Assembly (NCBI GenBank): GCA_026393275.1
Contig: JAPLAM010000096.1
Location: forward strand, 1-64,000
Length of the DNA stretch: 64,000 nt
Direction: 5' to 3'
From: Arthrobacter sp.
GTDB taxonomy: Bacteria > Actinomycetota > Actinomycetes > Actinomycetales > Micrococcaceae
How positions within the stretch are numbered: position 1 is the first letter of the stretch; every line of letters begins with the position of its first letter. Positions 18,198 to 29,938 of this stretch are shown here, one piece after another. A program made the translations under genes and the position numbers. The notes beneath the pieces are model-generated. The model searched no databases and was not told the DNA's origin. It worked only from the letters and a program-made list of their open reading frames with translations.

Positions 18198-18950
18198 TCA
18201 CAACTGCTTAGCAGACCGTGCCCGCAACTCCGCGACCACATCGTGTACTTCCCCATCCATCACGATTTCGCCGTGTTCCAGCAACACACCACGCTCACAC
18301 ACCGTCGACACAAGATCGAGGTCATGGCTTACCACAAACAGAGTCTTTCCCTTACCCGACAGCTCCTTGATCTTCGCAATGCACTTACGTTGGAACGGTT
18401 CGTCTCCGACGGCGAGAATCTCGTCAATCAAGAAAACTTCGGGATCAGTGTGTACCGCAATTGAGAACGCCAAGCGAAGGTACATCCCCGAAGAATAAAA
18501 CTTCACTTCGGTATCGATAAAGTCGCCGATTTCGGAGAATTCAACAATAGAATCAAATTTTTCGTCGATCTGCTTTTCCGACATACCAAGAATTGCACCG
18601 TTGAGATACACATTGTCGCGGCCGCTAAGATCGTGATGGAACCCCGCGCCAACCTCAATGAGTCCGGCAACGCGTCCCCGGGTTTGCACAGTGCCGCCGT
18701 CTGGCTGCAAGACACCGGAAATCAGCTTCAGGAGCGTGGACTTGCCGGATCCATTCAAGCCCAGCAGGGCAACGGTTTCACCCTGATAGACGTCAAGAGA
18801 AACGTTCCGGAGGGCATTAAAGACTTTCCACATGTCGCCCTTGCGCCCGCGGACCAACCATACGAGCGCTTCCTTAAGGGACCTGGTGTGTCGTAAGACG
18901 AACTTCTTGCGTACGTCCTTGCAGGTAATAGCCAGCAACCTATCCTGCAT
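18198..18950 (-). CDS. wzt: Polysaccharide ABC exporter, ATP-binding subunit
   Basis: ATPase of an ABC-2 type glycan exporter. The 250-residue form starts at ATG 18950, behind an AGGAG ribosome site about ten bases upstream; the frame is open to 18971, inside the permease gene. Walker A is LLGLNGSGKST, the signature region is KFYSSGMYLRLAFSIA (S-S-G-M in place of LSGGQ, as in Wzt proteins), Walker B is EVFLIDEILAVGDE and the switch histidine lies in FVVSHDLD. There is no extended C-terminal carbohydrate-binding domain, so it resembles Wzt of the teichoic acid/mycobacterial galactan type (Rv3781-like), not of capped O-antigens. It lies five bases after the permease stop and acts with it. Confidence 0.92.
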   Translation of the reverse strand: MQDRLLAITCKDVRKKFVLRHTRSLKEALVWLVRGRKGDMWKVFNALRNVSLDVYQGETVALLGLNGSGKSTLLKLISGVLQPDGGTVQTRGRVAGLIEVGAGFHHDLSGRDNVYLNGAILGMSEKQIDEKFDSIVEFSEIGDFIDTEVKFYSSGMYLRLAFSIAVHTDPEVFLIDEILAVGDEPFQRKCIAKIKELSGKGKTLFVVSHDLDLVSTVCERGVLLEHGEIVMDGEVHDVVAELRARSAKQL

Positions 18951-18954
18951 GACG

Positions 18955-19841
18955 TCACAGCTCCTGGGCAAAACGGATGGAAAGTCTACGGAAGACGAGC
19001 TGGCCTACGAACAGGATCAGCAAGGACACCCCAAGGGCCACAGGCGTCCATACGGAGACGAGTCCCTGAACGACCGGCACAGCCGCGAACTGGTCGGCCT
19101 TGAGCGTTGGGTACCAAAATCCCCAATGAAAAATCTCAACTGCAACGGTCATTGGGTTGAGCTGGTAGAAGAAGAAGTAGGGCCCCAGAGCCCGCTCAAC
19201 CATTGTCCAGACGTACAGAACCGGCGAAGCCCATGTCACGATCATCAGGATCATGTCGACAATATTCTCGGAGTCCCGGAAGTAAACGTTGGCAGCTCCG
19301 AATAGGAGCCCCAACCCGGTGGCCAGCACTCCGACGATAATGAAACCCAGGACCACAGCCCCAAGCTGCAAGATGCTGGGCGTCCAGCCTGCAATAAGGC
19401 TGGCACCCACCAGTACCAGCACCTGAGGAAGGAAGTGAATGGCCGAAACCAGGAGTGTGGCGACTGGGAATAATTCACGCGGCAGGTAAATCTTCCGGAT
19501 CAGGTCCCTATTGTCAACAATGGACCGCGTCGAATTGCCAAGGACTTCGACGAAGAAGTTCACCAGGACAATTCCGGAGAATAGATAGATCGCGTAATTC
19601 GGGGTACTGCTTTGGAGGTTCAGGAAGATGCCAAGCGCCACAAAGTAAACCAGAAACTGCATCAGCGGTTTCACGTAGGACCACAGCAATCCGAGAACGG
19701 AACCTCGGTAGCGAACTTTAATTTCCTTGCGCACGAGGAGTCTAAGCAGGAACCACTGGCGGAAAACATCCTGCAGTCCTCCTCCTTCGCCAGGGGTGGA
19801 CAGCGGCAAGATCACCGTTCCTCCACCAGATGAACTGGCGG

Positions 19842-19845
<4 letters not shown>
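18955..19845 (-). CDS. wzm: Polysaccharide ABC exporter, permease subunit
   Basis: ABC-2 type permease, 296 residues from ATG 19845, which overlaps the glfT2 stop by four bases (ATGA); the frame is open 60 bases further upstream. Six membrane segments are visible after the amphipathic RQWFLLRLLVRKEIKVRYRGSV region that leads into GLLWSYVKPL, the usual ABC-2 entry motif. PRELFPVATLLV and YFRDSENIVDMIL are typical of Wzm/RfbA permeases. It moves a polyprenyl-diphosphate-linked glycan across the membrane using the adjacent ATPase. The coupling with glfT2 and glf means that the exported glycan most likely contains galactofuranose, as in mycobacterial galactan export. Confidence 0.92.
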
Positions 19846-23140
<3,295 letters not shown>

Positions 23141-23253
23141 TTAGCTGGCCGGAGGGGCATCCGAAGTTGTCCACTTAGCCGGATTTCTGCGGGCTGGCGG
23201 GAGAATTCAACCCCTAGCGTTGACTGCAGCGGGCGCGAGAAAGGAATCCGGCG

Positions 23254-26200
23254 ATGCTCCTGCAGTGCACCCTCGTCGGACCGGCAGGCTCTGCAATCGG
23301 GGCTCCGCTGGAGCTCTCCGTCGAGGCGGATTTCGGCTGCTCCGGCGCCGTCCTCCAGGACGCGCTGGCAAGAGATTTCGGCACGGCCCGGCTGACAGTC
23401 GGCGGGACCCCTCTTGGCAGCCTCACACTCGGCACCCCTCCCCTCGTCAACGGGGCCGTCCTCGTTGACGGGCGCCCGGGGGCAACTCAGACCGGCGGCA
23501 GTCGGGCAGCGCCGAACCGCGGCCGCCTGGAGGCCGATGGCCCGCCGCTGCTGCTGGCCGTCCTGAGCGGGCCCGGCGCCGGAACGGTACTGCCGCTGCG
23601 TCGTGGACGCTATCGGATCGGCCGGGGCGGGACGGAGCTGACCATCCCGGACGCTGAACTTTCGCGGGAACACGCGCGGCTGGACGTTGCGGACTCGGGG
23701 ATCACGGTGACCGATCTTGGCAGCGCCAACGGGACACGGGTCGACGGCCGGCGGGTGTCGTGCGCTCCGGTGTCCACCGACTCGCTGATCGGCTGCGGTG
23801 ACTCGACGCTTGCCGTCCTCGTCCGCGAGCAGTTCCCGGGCACTTCCGGCCCCGGCAGGCCGGGGCTGGAGGCGGCCGGTGGCGACACGTCGGAGCCGTT
23901 GCGGGTTTCCGGCCCCGGTCAGGCCGGCCCGCGGACACTTTTTGTCGTGGCGGTGGTCGCGCCGCTCGTAGTCGGCGTTACCCTCGCGATGGTTACGGGC
24001 ATGTGGATGTTCCTCGCTTTCACTGCGATGTCGGCGGTTCCGGCGCTGCTGCCCGCCGTGTCCGGGAGAAGGCAGCGCCGCGATTTGAAGGCCGCTGTCG
24101 CCGCCGCGGTCCGGCTGGACGCGGAACGACGACGGCGGGCGGCACCGTCGGCACCCGAACTGGTCCTCGGCACGGGAGGCCCCGCTGGCTCGGCAGGCAC
24201 GGTTCCCACCGCGGCGCAACAGCCGCCGGAGGCAGGGCCGGTGTGGCTGCGTCTGGGGCTGGCCGCGCAAACCGCCAGAATCAGGCTGGAGCCGGCCGAT
24301 CCCGGTTTTCGGGCTCCGCCGGCCGGTCTTTTGCCGCTGACCCTGGATCCGTCGGCGGTGACCCGGCTGGATGGGCCGCCGCGGGTCGTCGCCGGGCTGG
24401 TCCGATTCTTCGTCATGCAGCTCGCCGGCTATCCCCGCGGCCGCCGCACCTGGCTTCACCTCCACGGCCCGGCCGCCACGATCCCGCTGGCCGCCCGCTT
24501 CCTGGCACGGGTTTCGCTGTCTGCCAGCGCCAACGTCGCCGCCGCCAGGCTGACCGCGGGTCCCGGCCTGGGCTGCGACCGGGGTGTCCTGGTCCTTCTT
24601 CCCGGGGCCGCGGACGCGGACACCCTGCGCACGAAGGCGTGCCGGGTCGGCTGGCAGGTGGTCGACTGCTCGCCTTCCGCGGGACCTGTGCCGGGCCAAA
24701 CCGTGACGCTCGGAGGCCACGCCGGGCGGCTCATTGCCGGTAGCACCGCGATTGAGTTCCTTCCCGACCTGGTGCCCGAGGAGGTTTTTGACCGATTTTG
24801 CCGGCAGTTGGGGGCCACTGACGGTCCGGCCGGCGAACCGACGGCCGTCCCGGCGTCGTGTTCCCTGAACGATGTCCTGCGGCTTTCGGAGGCCGCGGTT
24901 GCACGGCGCTGGTCAGCGGACGGACGGACGTCGGGGCGGTCCTGCGGGCTACCGGCGCCGGTCGGCTGCGCTGCGGCGGGACCCCTGCGAATCGATCTGC
25001 AGGCCGACGGACCCCATCTGCTCGTGGCAGGAACAACCGGGGCCGGCAAGTCCGAGTTCCTGCGCACCCTCGTGACGGGGCTGGCGGCCTGCTATCCGCC
25101 GGACCGTGTCAGTCTCCTCTTCGTCGACTTCAAAGGCGGCTCGGGTCTGGGGCCGCTGACCGGCCTGCCGCACTGCGTCGGGCTGCTCACGGATCTGGAC
25201 GGCTACGAGGTGGAACGAACCCTGGCCTCGCTCAGAGCAGAAGTCCGCCGGCGGGAGGAGCTGCTTGCGGCAGCGGAAGTGCCGGACCTCGCCTCGTACC
25301 AGGCCCGCGCCCCGGCCGTCCCTGCACTCCCCCACCTGGTCCTCATCATCGACGAATTCCGGATGCTGGTGGAGGACGCGCCGTCGGCGCTCACCGAACT
25401 CATGCGTATTGCAGTGATCGGTCGTTCCCTCGGAATCCACCTGGTCATGGCCACGCAGCGGCCGCAGGGGGCACTCACCGCTGACATCCGGGCCAACGTC
25501 ACCAGTTGCGTGGTGCTGAGGGTTCAGTCCGAGCTCGAATCCGCGGACGTCATGAATTCGCGGCTCGCCGCGGCCATTCCAATTTCGCTCCCGGGCCGTG
25601 CCTATCTTGTCCGCGGCAACGCCGCTCCTGAAGAGTTCCAGACGGCAGTTCTGGGTCCGACGCCGCCCCTCCCGGCGGCGGGCACCGTTACGGTGATGAC
25701 CGCACGGGCGCTGCTGGACCAGTCGGCGGCCACGGTGCCGGCGGCTGGAGACCACAACCCGGAATCCACCCCGGCGGAGGCGGCCGTGCCCTTCGTCGAA
25801 CTCGCCTCGCGCCTGTGGCGCCTGCGGGGAGGAGCGGCTGCCAGGCGTCCGGTCGCCGAACCGTTGTCCTCGGCACTGGTCTTTCCAGGGCCAGCCGCCG
25901 GCAACCCAGCCACGCGCGAGGTCCTCTTAGGGGTGGTTGACCTGCCGGAGCAGCAGCGACTCGGCCCTGTGCGCTGGAACCCGGACCAGCACGGCCACCT
26001 CGCGCTGATCGGCGGCACGCAGCATGCGGTGCGCGGCGGAAGCCTCGATACCTTGCGCTTGGTCTTGGACCAGCTGGAGTGGGCTGAGGCTGAATCACAT
26101 CTCTATCTTCTGGACGGGGATGGGAGCCTGGCCCGTGCCGCCGCTTCGCCCCGGCTGGGGGCCTGGGTGGGGCCGCAGGAGCCACGCCGGGCGGTCCGGG

Positions 26201-27378
26201 TGCTCGCCCGCGTCGCCGAGGACATGACGCTCCGGCTGGCCGCAGCGCCTGCCCGGATGCCTCCGCCGCTGGTGCTTGTGCTGCACAACTGGGGATCTTG
26301 GGTTTCGCTATTCCGCTCCGGTCCGCTCGCCTGGGCCGAGGACCTGGTCCATGACATCATCCGGGACGGCCCGAAAGCGGACATCTCCGCGGTCCTGTCC
26401 GGCGAGCGCGAGCTGGTGGCTGCACGGTTCTTTGCCGCGCTCCCCAACCGGGTCTATTTCCCTCTCGGGTCAACGGAGGAGAGCCGGCTCGCATGGCCAC
26501 GGCTCCCGCAGCTGCCGGCCATTCCCGGCCGTGTCGTCGTCGAGGGCATGTCCGTTGCCTCCGGGGAGTCCGGCAAAAGCGGTTTGTCCGTCGGCAACGG
26601 GGGCGCGGCAGCGAACGGACGACCACCCGGGAACGGTCTCCGGGTGGCGCAACTCTACGAGCCACCCGAGGACTGCCTCGCCGCGCCATCCGCCCGCCCG
26701 CGCGCCCGCGGTCTGCAGAGCCTGCCTTTTCGGATCGAAGCGCTGCCGGCCGTGGTGACCGTGGACGAGGTCCGTTCTCGGCTCGCGCCGACCGGGAGCC
26801 CGCCGGCAGCGCAGTCCCCGGATACCCGGATCTGGATCGGCGTCGGCGGTGACGAGCTTCTTCCCGCCAGCCTCGCGCTGCCGCCCGGCAGTGTCCTCGC
26901 CGTGCTCGGCGGCTCCGGTTCAGGGAAGACTTCCCTGCTCTGCGCGCTGCCACGGCTGAACCCCTCAAGGACCTGGCTGGCGCCCGGGCCGGGAGCCGGG
27001 AAGGACGACTACTGGTCCGCAGTGCTGGCGGACGCCGTTGCCGGGGCCCTTGATCGAGCCACCGTCCTCCTGGCCGACGACGTGGACCTGTGCGGCAGGC
27101 AGACCCATGACGCGCTGCTCAAGCTCAACGGCCTGGGCTGGACGGTGGTGTTTACGGCGGGATTCAGCCCGGCTCTGCTGCAGCGCGTTCCGTTGGCGCT
27201 GCAGGCCCGCAGTCACGGCAGGGGGATCCTGATTGGTCCCCGGAGCCTGATGGACGGGGACCTCTTCGGCGTCCGCTTCGAGCCCGAACCTCGTCCACCG
27301 GCGGGACGCGCCGTCGTGGTCTCGGATGGCCTGGCCGTGGCGGTGCAGTTGGCTCTGGCTCCGGCGGTGACGCCGTGA
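23254..27378 (+). CDS. FHA-domain FtsK/SpoIIIE ATPase, EssC/EccC-like (type VII secretion type)
   Basis: A 1374-residue membrane ATPase. Residues about 1-85 look like an EssC-type beta domain. About 115-175 is an FHA phosphothreonine-binding domain (RYRIGRGGTELTIPDAELSREH, then SANGTRVDGR). Two membrane helices lie at about 229-275. Three ATPase modules follow: the first with Walker A GTTGAGKSEF (about 592-601) and Walker B LVLIIDEF; the second degenerate, with GGTQHAVRGG (about 917) lacking Lys-Ser/Thr; the third with GGSGSGKTSLL (about 1219) and VLLADDVDL. This layout matches the motors of type VII secretion. A ribosome site AAAGGA precedes ATG 23254. No WXG100 substrate, EccB/D/E or mycosin gene is adjacent, so the system is partial or uses distant partners. 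Confidence 0.88.
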   Translation: MLLQCTLVGPAGSAIGAPLELSVEADFGCSGAVLQDALARDFGTARLTVGGTPLGSLTLGTPPLVNGAVLVDGRPGATQTGGSRAAPNRGRLEADGPPLLLAVLSGPGAGTVLPLRRGRYRIGRGGTELTIPDAELSREHARLDVADSGITVTDLGSANGTRVDGRRVSCAPVSTDSLIGCGDSTLAVLVREQFPGTSGPGRPGLEAAGGDTSEPLRVSGPGQAGPRTLFVVAVVAPLVVGVTLAMVTGMWMFLAFTAMSAVPALLPAVSGRRQRRDLKAAVAAAVRLDAERRRRAAPSAPELVLGTGGPAGSAGTVPTAAQQPPEAGPVWLRLGLAAQTARIRLEPADPGFRAPPAGLLPLTLDPSAVTRLDGPPRVVAGLVRFFVMQLAGYPRGRRTWLHLHGPAATIPLAARFLARVSLSASANVAAARLTAGPGLGCDRGVLVLLPGAADADTLRTKACRVGWQVVDCSPSAGPVPGQTVTLGGHAGRLIAGSTAIEFLPDLVPEEVFDRFCRQLGATDGPAGEPTAVPASCSLNDVLRLSEAAVARRWSADGRTSGRSCGLPAPVGCAAAGPLRIDLQADGPHLLVAGTTGAGKSEFLRTLVTGLAACYPPDRVSLLFVDFKGGSGLGPLTGLPHCVGLLTDLDGYEVERTLASLRAEVRRREELLAAAEVPDLASYQARAPAVPALPHLVLIIDEFRMLVEDAPSALTELMRIAVIGRSLGIHLVMATQRPQGALTADIRANVTSCVVLRVQSELESADVMNSRLAAAIPISLPGRAYLVRGNAAPEEFQTAVLGPTPPLPAAGTVTVMTARALLDQSAATVPAAGDHNPESTPAEAAVPFVELASRLWRLRGGAAARRPVAEPLSSALVFPGPAAGNPATREVLLGVVDLPEQQRLGPVRWNPDQHGHLALIGGTQHAVRGGSLDTLRLVLDQLEWAEAESHLYLLDGDGSLARAAASPRLGAWVGPQEPRRAVRVLARVAEDMTLRLAAAPARMPPPLVLVLHNWGSWVSLFRSGPLAWAEDLVHDIIRDGPKADISAVLSGERELVAARFFAALPNRVYFPLGSTEESRLAWPRLPQLPAIPGRVVVEGMSVASGESGKSGLSVGNGGAAANGRPPGNGLRVAQLYEPPEDCLAAPSARPRARGLQSLPFRIEALPAVVTVDEVRSRLAPTGSPPAAQSPDTRIWIGVGGDELLPASLALPPGSVLAVLGGSGSGKTSLLCALPRLNPSRTWLAPGPGAGKDDYWSAVLADAVAGALDRATVLLADDVDLCGRQTHDALLKLNGLGWTVVFTAGFSPALLQRVPLALQARSHGRGILIGPRSLMDGDLFGVRFEPEPRPPAGRAVVVSDGLAVAVQLALAPAVTP

Positions 27379-27403
27379 GGCGGTGACGCGGTGGGCCGGC
27401 TGC

Positions 27404-27871
27404 CTACAGTGCCGGAGGCTGGCCGCCTGCCCGGGACGCAAAAGCGATAACGCGCTTGTCGAACAACAGCACGATGGCGATGCCAGCCGGCAGCAGCATA
27501 GCCAGTCCGGCGACCGGGTAGCCCCCGGTCAGGGTGGGAAAGCCGATGGTCAGCACAAACAACTGGGCCACCAAGGCCCCGGCCCGCGGCCAGCGATAGC
27601 CGCGGAAGAGGAAATGGCCGACGGCGAAAAGCCACGTCGAAAAGGCGAGCAGGAGGCCCAGGGTAAAGACCGCACCCCAGAAGGACACGACGGGCGCCCC
27701 GGTCAGCAGTTGGAATCCGTACCAGCCTGCTGCTACCAGCAGCGCCGTGGCCTCAAGGGCGGCGACGATCGCGATGACGGTGATTCCCGCGGGCCGGGCC
27801 GCGGACTCCGGGCCGGGCGCTCCAGCCTTGTCCTCGGCGGGATCGGTGGGGTTTACAGGGGGTCTTGACAC
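27404..27871 (-). CDS. Small four-helix membrane protein, function unknown
   Basis: A 155-residue protein with a Pro/Ala-rich cytosolic N-terminus (about 1-28) and four hydrophobic segments at about 29-53, 60-82, 92-110 and 117-140. I do not recognise a named family. Similar short membrane proteins are common in actinobacteria. It converges on the FHA/ATPase gene with 25 bases between stops, and its start lies 239 bases from whiB1 in the opposite direction. Nothing in the sequence gives a catalytic role; the reading frame, codon use and clean membrane pattern support a real gene. Confidence 0.65.
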   Translation of the reverse strand: MSRPPVNPTDPAEDKAGAPGPESAARPAGITVIAIVAALEATALLVAAGWYGFQLLTGAPVVSFWGAVFTLGLLLAFSTWLFAVGHFLFRGYRWPRAGALVAQLFVLTIGFPTLTGGYPVAGLAMLLPAGIAIVLLFDKRVIAFASRAGGQPPAL

Positions 27872-28017
27872 ACTGGCACCCTACCCGACATAGTCGGACA
27901 GACGTGGGGGTTCCGCCAGTCAATGTGATGCATCGCTCACGATTTGGCGGCATTTCGAAGGCAAATACCCCTTGTTTACACAGCGTTAACATGACACGCT
28001 TAATCCAGATGACCGAG

Positions 28018-28040
28018 GGGGCCCACAGGGCCCCTTTCTT
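28018..28040 (+). terminator. Hairpin and T-run in the whiB1 leader
   Basis: GGGGCCC (28018-28024) pairs with GGGCCCC (28028-28034) around an ACA loop, followed by TTTCTT. This is a compact intrinsic terminator shape on the plus strand, 70 bases before the whiB1 start, with no gene ending just before it in that direction. It may end a short RNA or attenuate a longer whiB1 transcript. Confidence 0.55.
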
Positions 28041-28110
28041 ATGTAGCCTCTAGTGAATAATTTCACAAGAGGCATTTAACGAATTCCCAGGAATGGAGTT
28101 ACTGATCAGC

Positions 28111-28359
28111 ATGGATTGGCGTAACCGCGCAGCGTGCCTTGACAAGGACCCGGAGCTGTTCTTCCCCGTAGGAAACACGGGTCCCGCCCTCCTGCAGATT
28201 GAGGAAGCGAAGAGCGTCTGCCGGCGTTGCCCCGTCGTGGACACCTGCCTCCAGTGGGCCCTCGAATCCGGTCAGGACGCCGGTGTCTGGGGCGGCATGA
28301 GCGAAGACGAACGCCGCGCCCTCAAGCGCCGTGCGGCCCGCGCCCGCCGCGCCTCCTGA
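28111..28359 (+). CDS. whiB1: WhiB-family iron-sulfur transcriptional regulator (WhiB1-like)
   Basis: An 82-residue regulator that binds a 4Fe-4S cluster and works with the primary sigma factor. The four ligands are Cys9, Cys37, Cys40 and Cys46 (AACLD, then VCRRCPVVDTC). GVWGGMSEDERR is the family's beta-turn and is followed by the basic KRRAARARRAS tail. MDWRNRAACLDKDPELFFPVGN matches WhiB1 better than other WhiB classes. ATG 28111 is chosen over ATG 28093 because family homology starts there and a GGAG lies about 12 bases before it. The neighbour pdtaS, convergent on the other strand, is the same as in mycobacteria (Rv3219/Rv3220c). WhiB1 is nitric-oxide sensitive and essential in that genus; the same role here is inferred. 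Confidence 0.95.
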   Translation: MDWRNRAACLDKDPELFFPVGNTGPALLQIEEAKSVCRRCPVVDTCLQWALESGQDAGVWGGMSEDERRALKRRAARARRAS

Positions 28360-28389
28360 ATTTTCCCCGCCGGGCCGACCCGGCAAAAC

Positions 28390-28420
28390 AATGGCCCCGG
28401 ACCGCTGGTCCGGGGCCATT
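28390..28420. terminator. Bidirectional terminator between whiB1 and pdtaS
   Basis: A perfect 14-bp stem (28390-28403 with 28407-28420) closes a GCT loop between the two convergent genes. An A-rich stretch precedes it at 28385-28388 (U-run for minus-strand reading). It should end transcripts from both sides. Confidence 0.85.
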
Positions 28421-28434
28421 GCCGTTAAACGTGG

Positions 28435-29904
28435 TTAGCGCGGAGCCAGACTGAGGACCACCTGCACCGCGGTTCCGCCGCCCTCCCGCGGCTTCCATTG
28501 GATGCTGCCGCCCAGTTCGCTCGTGACGAGCGTGCGCACAATCTGGAGCCCCAGGCCCTCCGTGTAGGACCCGGCCGGCAACCCGACGCCGTCGTCCGCC
28601 ACCGTCACGGTCAGCAGTTCGTCGCCGTCCTCGCTTTCGGAGCGGTCGGCGAGCAACCAGACGGTCCCGGCCCTGCCGGCGAGCCCGTGTTCGACGGCGT
28701 TGGTCACCAGTTCGTTGATGACCAGGGCCAACGGCGTCGCGAAGTCGCTCGGCAGCTCGCCGAACAGCCCGGACCGCTGCGTCCGTACCTGCTGCGAGGG
28801 CGACGCTACCTCCGCCGACAACCGGAACTGGCGCCCGATCAACTCGTCGAAGTCAACGCTCTGGGCCAGTCCCTGCGACAGCGTTTCGTGGACCAGGGCG
28901 ATCGTGGCGACCCGGCGCATGGCCTGTTCCAACCCCTGCTTGGCTTCGTCGCTGACCATCCGGCGGGACTGCATGCGGAGCAGCGCCGCCACGGTCTGCA
29001 GGTTGTTCTTGACGCGGTGGTGGATCTCGCGGATCGTGGCGTCCTTCGTAACGAGTTCCAGCTCACGCCGGCGCAGTTCCGACACGTCACGGCACAACAC
29101 CAGCGCCCCGAAGCGACGCTCTTCGTCGCGCAGCGGAATCGCCCGCAAGGACAAGCTCACACCACGGGATTCGATCTCGCTGCGCCACGGCATGCGTCCG
29201 GTGACGACGAGCGGCAGGGTTTCGTCCACCATCCGCCGGTCCCGCAGCAGGCCTGCCGTGACCTCTGCCAGGGACCTGCCTTCGAGCGATTCGCCGTCGC
29301 CGAGCCGGCGGAACGCGGACACGCCGTTGGGGCTCGCATACTGCACGATCCCTTCGGCGTCGAGCCGGATCAGCCCGTCCCCGACGCGCGGCGCACCGCG
29401 GCGCGACCCGGTGGGCGAGGCAAAGTCCGGCCACAGGCCCAGGGTGCCCATGCGCAGCAGGTCGTAAGCGCACTGGCGGTAGGTCAGCTCCAGCCGCGAG
29501 GGCATCCGCGAGCTGGAGAGATCCATATGCGAGGTCACCACCGCCAGCGTCCGGCCGTTGCGCACCATCGGCACGGCCTCCACCCGCATGGCCGTGTCGC
29601 TGCTCCAGTTGGTCTCGTTGGAGCGCTCGATCGTGCGGGTCTCCCAGGCCTTGTCGACGAGCCTCTTCAGTTCCGAGCGGATCCCCTCCCCCACGAAGTC
29701 GGCGTGGAACACCGTATGCGTGGTGGAGGGGCGGACGTGGGCCAGCGCCACATAGCCCAGCTCCGGGTGCGGGAACCACAAGGCAAGGTCGGCGAACGCG
29801 AGGTCGGCAACCATCTGCCAGTCCCCCACGAGCAGGTGCAACCACTCGGCATCCCCCGGCCCGAAATCAGCATGCTCCCTGATAGGGTCCGTAAAGATTG
29901 CCAC
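28435..29904 (-). CDS. pdtaS: Sensor histidine kinase, PdtaS-like
   Basis: A cytosolic 489-residue kinase with no membrane segment. Residues about 1-150 form a GAF-like domain (PdtaS_GAF), about 170-285 a PAS domain (GDGLIRLDAEGIVQYASPNG through ALVLCRDVSELRRRE). The HisKA_2 phosphoacceptor EIHHRVKNNLQTVAALL is at about 293-310, followed by the HATPase domain with ALVINELVTNAVEHG and VADDGVGLP plus GLGLQIV. In mycobacteria PdtaS phosphorylates PdtaR, an ANTAR RNA-binding antiterminator, in response to metals and nitric oxide. No pdtaR is seen in this window, so the partner must be elsewhere. Placement beside whiB1 is conserved. The call is secure; the signal is not readable from sequence. Confidence 0.92.
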   Translation of the reverse strand: MAIFTDPIREHADFGPGDAEWLHLLVGDWQMVADLAFADLALWFPHPELGYVALAHVRPSTTHTVFHADFVGEGIRSELKRLVDKAWETRTIERSNETNWSSDTAMRVEAVPMVRNGRTLAVVTSHMDLSSSRMPSRLELTYRQCAYDLLRMGTLGLWPDFASPTGSRRGAPRVGDGLIRLDAEGIVQYASPNGVSAFRRLGDGESLEGRSLAEVTAGLLRDRRMVDETLPLVVTGRMPWRSEIESRGVSLSLRAIPLRDEERRFGALVLCRDVSELRRRELELVTKDATIREIHHRVKNNLQTVAALLRMQSRRMVSDEAKQGLEQAMRRVATIALVHETLSQGLAQSVDFDELIGRQFRLSAEVASPSQQVRTQRSGLFGELPSDFATPLALVINELVTNAVEHGLAGRAGTVWLLADRSESEDGDELLTVTVADDGVGLPAGSYTEGLGLQIVRTLVTSELGGSIQWKPREGGGTAVQVVLSLAPR

Positions 29905-29938
29905 AGCACCTCCATTTGCGACGCTGGGCGGGCAGCCC

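Noticed and set aside
27363-27389. GGCGGTGACGC direct repeat at the end of the FHA/ATPase gene
   Set aside because: A short GC-rich duplication at a stop codon, likely chance.
27924-27941. TGTGA-N8-TCACG palindrome upstream of whiB1 as a CRP/GlxR site
   Set aside because: The spacer is eight bases where the family consensus needs six, so binding is unlikely.
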